The position numbers and the translations under genes were made by a program. The notes under the pieces were generated by a model. The model saw only the letters and a list, made by a program, of their open reading frames with translations. It did not search any database and was not told the DNA's origin. Positions 59,518 to 64,000 of a DNA stretch of 64,000 bases are shown here, one piece after another (position 1 is the first letter of the stretch; every line of letters starts with the position of its first letter). Where the stretch lies: positions 62,001 through 126,000 of the forward strand of contig JAFAEQ010000055.1 of assembly GCA_023423935.1 (NCBI GenBank), read 5' to 3'. The DNA comes from Pseudomonadota bacterium (GTDB lineage Bacteria > Pseudomonadota > Gammaproteobacteria > Steroidobacterales > Steroidobacteraceae).

Positions 59518-62500
59518 ATGCAACTCTCGATACGCAATGCTGCTGGCCGCACTGAACTCATCGAACAACAAAACGTGGCGGGTCGAACCGTCTTGCGCCT
59601 GAAACATGGCGAGAGGCTGGAGATCGTCGATCCGACGACCGGTACTGCGCCGGTGGGCGCGAAGGCGCGCCGCGGCGCAAACGGTAAGGACCTGATCGTC
59701 GAAAGCGCGGGTGAAACCGTGCTGATCGAAGACTTCTTCGAGGAAGCGGCGCAGGGTGAGGAGACGGTTGCTGTCGAATTTCCGGGCGGCGCGTCGCCAG
59801 CGATTACTCCGGCCACGCCCGAACTCGCGCAGCCGGGCGCGACGATGGACCCGAGCTTCGCGATGGCGGGTAACTCCAGCTACATGACGATGGCGCAGGC
59901 CGGCGGCGCTGCAGGCGCTGGCGCTGGCGCTGGCGCAGGTGCCGGTGCAGGTGCAGGTGCAGGCGCAGGCGCCGCGGCAGGTTCTTCCAATCTGTGGTGG
60001 ATCGCTGGCGGTATCGCTGGCGCTGGCGCAGCTGGCGCGGCCATCCAGAAAAACAGTGACGACGATAACAACAACGACAATGGCAATGGCAATGGCAATG
60101 GCAATGGCAACGGCAACGGCACGCCGCCGCCGGCCACGTTCGAGCTGGAGCGCTCCGCCGCTTCGGTGGACGAGGGCGGCACTGTCACGTTCACCCTGAA
60201 CACCACGAACGTTGCGCAGGGCACGCAGTACACCTATACGATCACCGGCATCTCCGCGAGCGACGTGCAGGGCGGCGCACTGAGCGGCGTGGCGACGATC
60301 GACGCCAACGGCCGCGCCGTCATCGAACTGCGCTTGGCTGCCGATCTGACGACGGAAGGCGCTGAGACGCTCACGCTTTCCGTTGCCGGACAGACCGCAA
60401 GCGTCGTCGTCAACGACGTTTCCACCACTCCGGTCCCGACGTTTTCCCTCACCGCGAGCAGTGCGACGGTCGATGAAGGCGATGGCGTCAGCTTCACGCT
60501 GATCACTACCAACGTGGCGCCGGGCACGCAGTACGCGTACACCATCACGGGTGTTTCGCCGGCCGACATCGTCGGCGGCGCAAGCGCCATGACCGGTCTC
60601 GTCACGATCGACGCCAATGGCCGCGCGATCCTCGAGATCGAGCTGGTCGCGGATGCGACCACCGAAGGTCTCGAAACGCTCACCCTGCAGATCGCAGGTC
60701 AGACCGTCACCGTCAATGTCAACGACCTGTCGGTGACGCCGACCTACATCCTGACCGTCAACCAGGACAACGTGGTCGGCACCAAGTTCGACGACCTGAT
60801 CGTCGGCACCGGCGCCACGTACAACTCCGGCGACATCATCGACGGTGGCGAGGGCTATGACACCCTGGACCTGACGCTGAATTACGGCACCACGGCCGCG
60901 AGAGTGTCGAACGTCGAAGCGCTGAAGGTTACAACCCTGGGCGACGGCGGCGATAACACGATCGACATGCGTAACTTCGATGCCAGCCTCCAGCAGATCG
61001 ACCTCGACGGGCTGGACCAGAACGTGTTGCTGACCAACATGCAATCGCTCGCCGATGTGTCACTGAGCGATGCGAATCACGTCAGTGTCACTCTGGATTA
61101 CAGCGCCAAAGCCGTGAAGGCGGAAGACGACACGCTGTCACTGTCGGTGCACGACGTCGATGTCGGCTTGCATGTCGGCGCAGGCATCGAGGCGATCGAC
61201 CTGCAGGTCAGCGACGATGCCGATGCACACAACGACATCACGCTCAATGCAGGCACCGTGTCGGACGTGACGGTGCGCGGCGGCGCCGAGGGACAGTCCC
61301 TGATCCTGGTTTCCAACGTCAATGAAAATGGCGCGACTGGCAGCTTCGACTCCCGCGGGTTCGCGGGTGACCTGTCGTTGTACGATGTGAAGGGCGGATC
61401 GCGCTCGTTCGGTTACAGCGTCGAGTTCACACAGGGACTGCTCGAAGGCGAGACGGCGACGCTGCGGATCGGCGACAGAGAGTTCTCGATCACCGCCGAA
61501 GATGGTGACTGGTCGGCGGCAGAGGTGGCGAGCGAATTCGCCTCGCTCCTCGATTCCTCGGGTTTCAGCAACCTCAACACCTGGATCGCCGAAGATCTGA
61601 GCTCGCTGCTCATCTATGATCTGCGTGCGCCCACGCAGATCGAAGCGGAAGTCGCCGATGCGTCGATGAGCGTCCTGGACACCTTCGACTACAGCGCCTT
61701 CGACGGCCCGAACTCGGCCGACTTCAACCACGCGACCGCCGCCGAGTTCTCGACCGTGCTGACCGGCGCGGGTGACGACTCGGTCTACGTCGTGAATGGC
61801 ACTTCCCCCTCTCACACTGATATCGCCTACGGCGACACGTACGATCTGGGCGAAGGCGACAACTACCTCTCGGTGGACAACGGCAACGTCCATGGCACCG
61901 TGCGCTTCGGCGCGGGTGAGGACGCCCTGTGGGTCCAGGGCAATGTGGGCGCAGGCGCCGATGTGGAGTTCGGTGACGGCGACAACACCCTGATGGTTCA
62001 AGAGAGCATCAAGGACGGTGCATCGATCCGCTTCGGTGCCGGCGACGACGAGGCCAGCACCTATCAGTTCACTAACGGCGCCACCATTGACTTCGGCGCA
62101 GGCGACAACTCGTTCGAAGCCTACGAGATCTGGGACAAGGCTGCGGCGACGTTCGGCGATGGCGCGAACACCTTCCGCTTCAACGCCATGTCGGGCGAAG
62201 GCACCACAGCCACATTCGGCAACGGCGACAATTTCGTGGAACTGGCGGGCGAAGACGCACGCCTCGAGGACGACGCACGCATCACCTTCGGCGACGGCAA
62301 TAACGTTGTCTGGAGCGATAACGGTGAGGATGGCGTTTACATCCAGGATGGCGCCCAGCTGATCTTCGGTGATGGCGACAACGGTGTGATCCTGGTGGGT
62401 GGTGAGGACGCTCACATTCGCAACGAGGCTGTCGTCAGCTTCGGCAACGGCGACAACGTGCTCATGGTGGACGGCCAGATCGGCGACGCCGCCACGGTTT

Positions 62501-64000
62501 CGTTCGGCGACGGCGATAACACGCTGGCCGTTCGCTCCGTCGACTCCGACGCCGCAATCGAATTCGGCCATGGCGACAACGAGATGTACGTCTACTATCG
62601 CCTGAGCGATTCGAACGTCGCGTTCGGCGATGGATACAACTATCTTTACGCCGATGACGTCGAGGGTTCGAACGTCACCTTCGGCAACGGCGACAACTAT
62701 GCCGAGGTCTTCTACGACGTGGAGGCGTCGAGCTTCACGTTCGGCTCGGGCGACGACGAGATGTCGGTGGGCGATACGATCCGTGATGGATCCACGCTGG
62801 ACTTCGGCGCCGGCGATGACACGCTTCGAGTTGGCAGCTGGTTGGGGCCGGTCTACCTGTCGGGCGAAGAAGTTGCCACCGTCGTCGACATGGGAACGGG
62901 CGACGACACGGTCGACATCTTCACGGGCGAGTACGACGTAAGCGACGCAGCGGTTCGTTCCGGCGCGTTCCTGCGTGGCGGCGAAGGCAACGACACGCTG
63001 GTCGTGCGTGCATACGAGGACATCAGCGTCGTGGCGCGTACCGATGCGCAGGAGATCTATGTCGGCTTCACCGATGAGAGCTATGCCGTCGATCAAGTCG
63101 TGACGGTCACCATCGCCGGCGTGGAGTACTCCTACACAGTGCAGGCGAGCGATATCGTCCAGGGCAACCCGGAAGCCACTCGCATGAATGTCGCGGCGGG
63201 TGTGTTCTCGGTGATCGATGAAGAAGGTGACTGCACTCTGACCCCATGCCTGGGCGACGAAGGCCCGTACATCAAACTGACGGGCAGCGCGGGCGCGGCG
63301 GACGTCGAAGTGACGGTCGCGGGCGGTGAGACCTACACGGCGCAGATCGCCGACACCGGCATCGAAGGCTTCGAGACGTTGAGCCTGGTCGCGAGCAATC
63401 CGCTCGACATCGACCATACCGAAGCCGCCACGATCACGGCGGACTTCTCGCTGATCGAAGGCGTGGAGAAGATCAATCTCACGAGCGAAGCGACCATCGA
63501 CACCGAGGTCATCGACGAGGAGGCCAATGGCGCGTACGAAGCGAACTGGGCAGGGGCGCGTGCCGGGTTCGTGCTGCGGAACCTGCCTGCGGATCTTGCC
63601 GAGCCCATCACCGTGTCCGCCAACGAGGTGACCGCTTATGGCAACCGTCAGGTGGCGCGCGTGTACATCAACGAGCAGTCCGGCGTGGACGGCCACGCGG
63701 TCGGCGATGTGATCACTGTGTCGATCGGCGATCAGGAGTTCAGCATCACCGTGACCGAGGCGGATCTCTCCGGCGCGGATGGGCTCGAAGATGCGGAGAC
63801 CATCGCCGCACGTCTGGCCGAAGTCATCGCCGCGGGCGAGACGGGCTTCACTGTTGCTCGCGACGGCAATGTGCTCACCCTGATCGGCAGCACCGACGAG
63901 GATGTCGAGATCGAGCTGAGCGGTAACGGCGACTACCTGGATGACTGTGTGCAGTCCGCAACGGCAAGCGACGATCGCGAGATCGACGTTACGCTGACGG
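59518..64000 (+). CDS. Giant BapA/LapA-like surface adhesin, N-terminal 1494 residues, 3' part missing
   Basis: Reads open to the window end. Order: BapA prefix-like beta domain (1-95, with NGKDLIVESAGETVLIEDFF); Ala/Gly hinge (about 129-155) and a hydrophobic WWIAGGIAGAGAAGAA; Asn-Gly repeat linker (188-201); two Calx-beta-like repeats (about 205-302, 304-400, each with SVDEG.TFTL and TTEG.ETLTL motifs). Next is an S-layer-like module (DLIVGTG, IDGGEGYDTLDLTL, SNVEALKVTT; 408-604), then an array of FGxGDN units (about 747-1160). A further domain recurs three times (IGDREFSITAEDG; IAGVEYSYTVQAS; IGDQEFSITVTEA). The N-terminal part resembles the retention module of type I-secreted adhesins. 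The terminal secretion signal would be beyond the window, as would T1SS genes. Very Asp/Gly rich and acidic, lacking Cys except near 63232-63246 and 63947. Confidence 0.9.
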   Translation, partial: MQLSIRNAAGRTELIEQQNVAGRTVLRLKHGERLEIVDPTTGTAPVGAKARRGANGKDLIVESAGETVLIEDFFEEAAQGEETVAVEFPGGASPAITPATPELAQPGATMDPSFAMAGNSSYMTMAQAGGAAGAGAGAGAGAGAGAGAGAGAAAGSSNLWWIAGGIAGAGAAGAAIQKNSDDDNNNDNGNGNGNGNGNGNGTPPPATFELERSAASVDEGGTVTFTLNTTNVAQGTQYTYTITGISASDVQGGALSGVATIDANGRAVIELRLAADLTTEGAETLTLSVAGQTASVVVNDVSTTPVPTFSLTASSATVDEGDGVSFTLITTNVAPGTQYAYTITGVSPADIVGGASAMTGLVTIDANGRAILEIELVADATTEGLETLTLQIAGQTVTVNVNDLSVTPTYILTVNQDNVVGTKFDDLIVGTGATYNSGDIIDGGEGYDTLDLTLNYGTTAARVSNVEALKVTTLGDGGDNTIDMRNFDASLQQIDLDGLDQNVLLTNMQSLADVSLSDANHVSVTLDYSAKAVKAEDDTLSLSVHDVDVGLHVGAGIEAIDLQVSDDADAHNDITLNAGTVSDVTVRGGAEGQSLILVSNVNENGATGSFDSRGFAGDLSLYDVKGGSRSFGYSVEFTQGLLEGETATLRIGDREFSITAEDGDWSAAEVASEFASLLDSSGFSNLNTWIAEDLSSLLIYDLRAPTQIEAEVADASMSVLDTFDYSAFDGPNSADFNHATAAEFSTVLTGAGDDSVYVVNGTSPSHTDIAYGDTYDLGEGDNYLSVDNGNVHGTVRFGAGEDALWVQGNVGAGADVEFGDGDNTLMVQESIKDGASIRFGAGDDEASTYQFTNGATIDFGAGDNSFEAYEIWDKAAATFGDGANTFRFNAMSGEGTTATFGNGDNFVELAGEDARLEDDARITFGDGNNVVWSDNGEDGVYIQDGAQLIFGDGDNGVILVGGEDAHIRNEAVVSFGNGDNVLMVDGQIGDAATVSFGDGDNTLAVRSVDSDAAIEFGHGDNEMYVYYRLSDSNVAFGDGYNYLYADDVEGSNVTFGNGDNYAEVFYDVEASSFTFGSGDDEMSVGDTIRDGSTLDFGAGDDTLRVGSWLGPVYLSGEEVATVVDMGTGDDTVDIFTGEYDVSDAAVRSGAFLRGGEGNDTLVVRAYEDISVVARTDAQEIYVGFTDESYAVDQVVTVTIAGVEYSYTVQASDIVQGNPEATRMNVAAGVFSVIDEEGDCTLTPCLGDEGPYIKLTGSAGAADVEVTVAGGETYTAQIADTGIEGFETLSLVASNPLDIDHTEAATITADFSLIEGVEKINLTSEATIDTEVIDEEANGAYEANWAGARAGFVLRNLPADLAEPITVSANEVTAYGNRQVARVYINEQSGVDGHAVGDVITVSIGDQEFSITVTEADLSGADGLEDAETIAARLAEVIAAGETGFTVARDGNVLTLIGSTDEDVEIELSGNGDYLDDCVQSATASDDREIDVTLT
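59904..59982 (+). repeat. Six-base GGCGCN/GCNGGN repeat encoding an Ala-Gly hinge
   Basis: About 13 imperfect hexamers (GGCGCT, GGCGCA, GGTGCA) encode an uninterrupted Gly-Ala alternation. Slippage in steps of six keeps frame, so hinge length could vary among strains. Confidence 0.9.
60079..60120 (+). repeat. AATGGC hexanucleotide repeat encoding Asn-Gly
   Basis: Five perfect AATGGC units followed by two AACGGC units give (Asn-Gly)7. The perfect part is a recent-looking in-frame microsatellite. Confidence 0.92.
61760..63000 (+). repeat. Array of FGxGDN repeats in the adhesin
   Basis: About 17-19 units with mean spacing near 21 residues. The core is hydrophobic-x-F-G-x-G-D-N/D-x-h-x-V, e.g. 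VEFGDGDNTLMVQ, VSFGNGDNVLMVD, VTFGNGDNYAEVF and LDFGAGDDTLRVG. A variable 8-14-residue segment, often with D-G/A-(S/A)-x, links units. DNA copies are diverged, so the array is old. Likely a parallel beta-roll or helix that binds Ca2+. Confidence 0.85.

Noticed and set aside
59503..61044. A 513-residue minus-strand ORF with short Ala/Ile/Cys-Thr runs
   Set aside because: Also antisense to the adhesin; its low-complexity runs are mirror images of the Ala-Gly and Asn-Gly microsatellites.
61138..63696. An 852-residue minus-strand ORF
   Set aside because: It is antisense to the adhesin. The plus strand shows ordered domains and repeats across the region; the minus frame is open because of the Gly/Asp-rich codon pattern (GGCGAC reads as valid codons backwards).

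Overview
The window is a visibly GC-rich chromosomal segment of a Gram-negative bacterium. Outer-membrane receptors, lipid A modification genes, a Wza/Wzb/Wzc export system, an FecI/FecR cascade and Tat substrates all point to a proteobacterium. The overall flavour suggests a free-living gammaproteobacterium, but that placement is inference. No rRNA, tRNA or CRISPR array was seen.

Layout. (1) 1-2746: RND efflux pump, with the inner-membrane component cut by the window edge. (2) 2900-6974: a secreted unknown, a cytochrome b561-like protein with a YedY-like molybdoenzyme, a periplasmic DUF5666-like protein and a YceI protein. (3) 7290-11875: a periplasmic FAD/GMC dehydrogenase (small Tat subunit, flavoprotein, cytochrome c) followed by a DcaP-like porin. 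(4) 12089-18369: small envelope proteins, a Dps-like ferritin, and an OFA-type MFS transporter with a 32-residue partner; dispersed repeats lie here. (5) 18573-23664: an LpxR-like lipid A deacylase, then a TonB-dependent receptor controlled by its own FecR and FecI-type sigma factor. (6) 24318-31512: two response regulators with altered receiver sites, an IS4-type transposase remnant, an outer-membrane barrel, and a second TonB receptor with a PepSY membrane protein. (7) 31637-38770: a seven-gene arn operon for L-Ara4N addition to lipid A, with ArnA split into two separate genes. (8) 39933-53730: a Wzx/Wzy-dependent exopolysaccharide locus; the initiating transferase and a methyltransferase are on the opposite strand. 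(9) 53919-58866: a hybrid histidine kinase, a receiver-MarR-like regulator and a receiver-only protein. (10) 59518 to the window end: a giant BapA/LapA-like surface protein.

How the genes fit together. Much of the window builds or remodels the cell surface: lipid A trimming (LpxR) and charge masking (Arn), an exported polysaccharide, iron-receptor systems and a type I-secreted adhesin. The kinase and receiver genes between the polysaccharide and adhesin loci could link their control, but that is inferred from position only.

Best candidates for something undescribed: (a) a 110-bp non-coding element present in two full copies, each flanked by a perfect 4-bp CTAR-type duplication, plus one solo end, which looks like an IS5-type MITE family; (b) an array of about 17-19 units built on an FGxGDN motif in the adhesin, related to but distinct from RTX repeats; (c) two nearby response regulators with non-canonical phosphorylation pockets.
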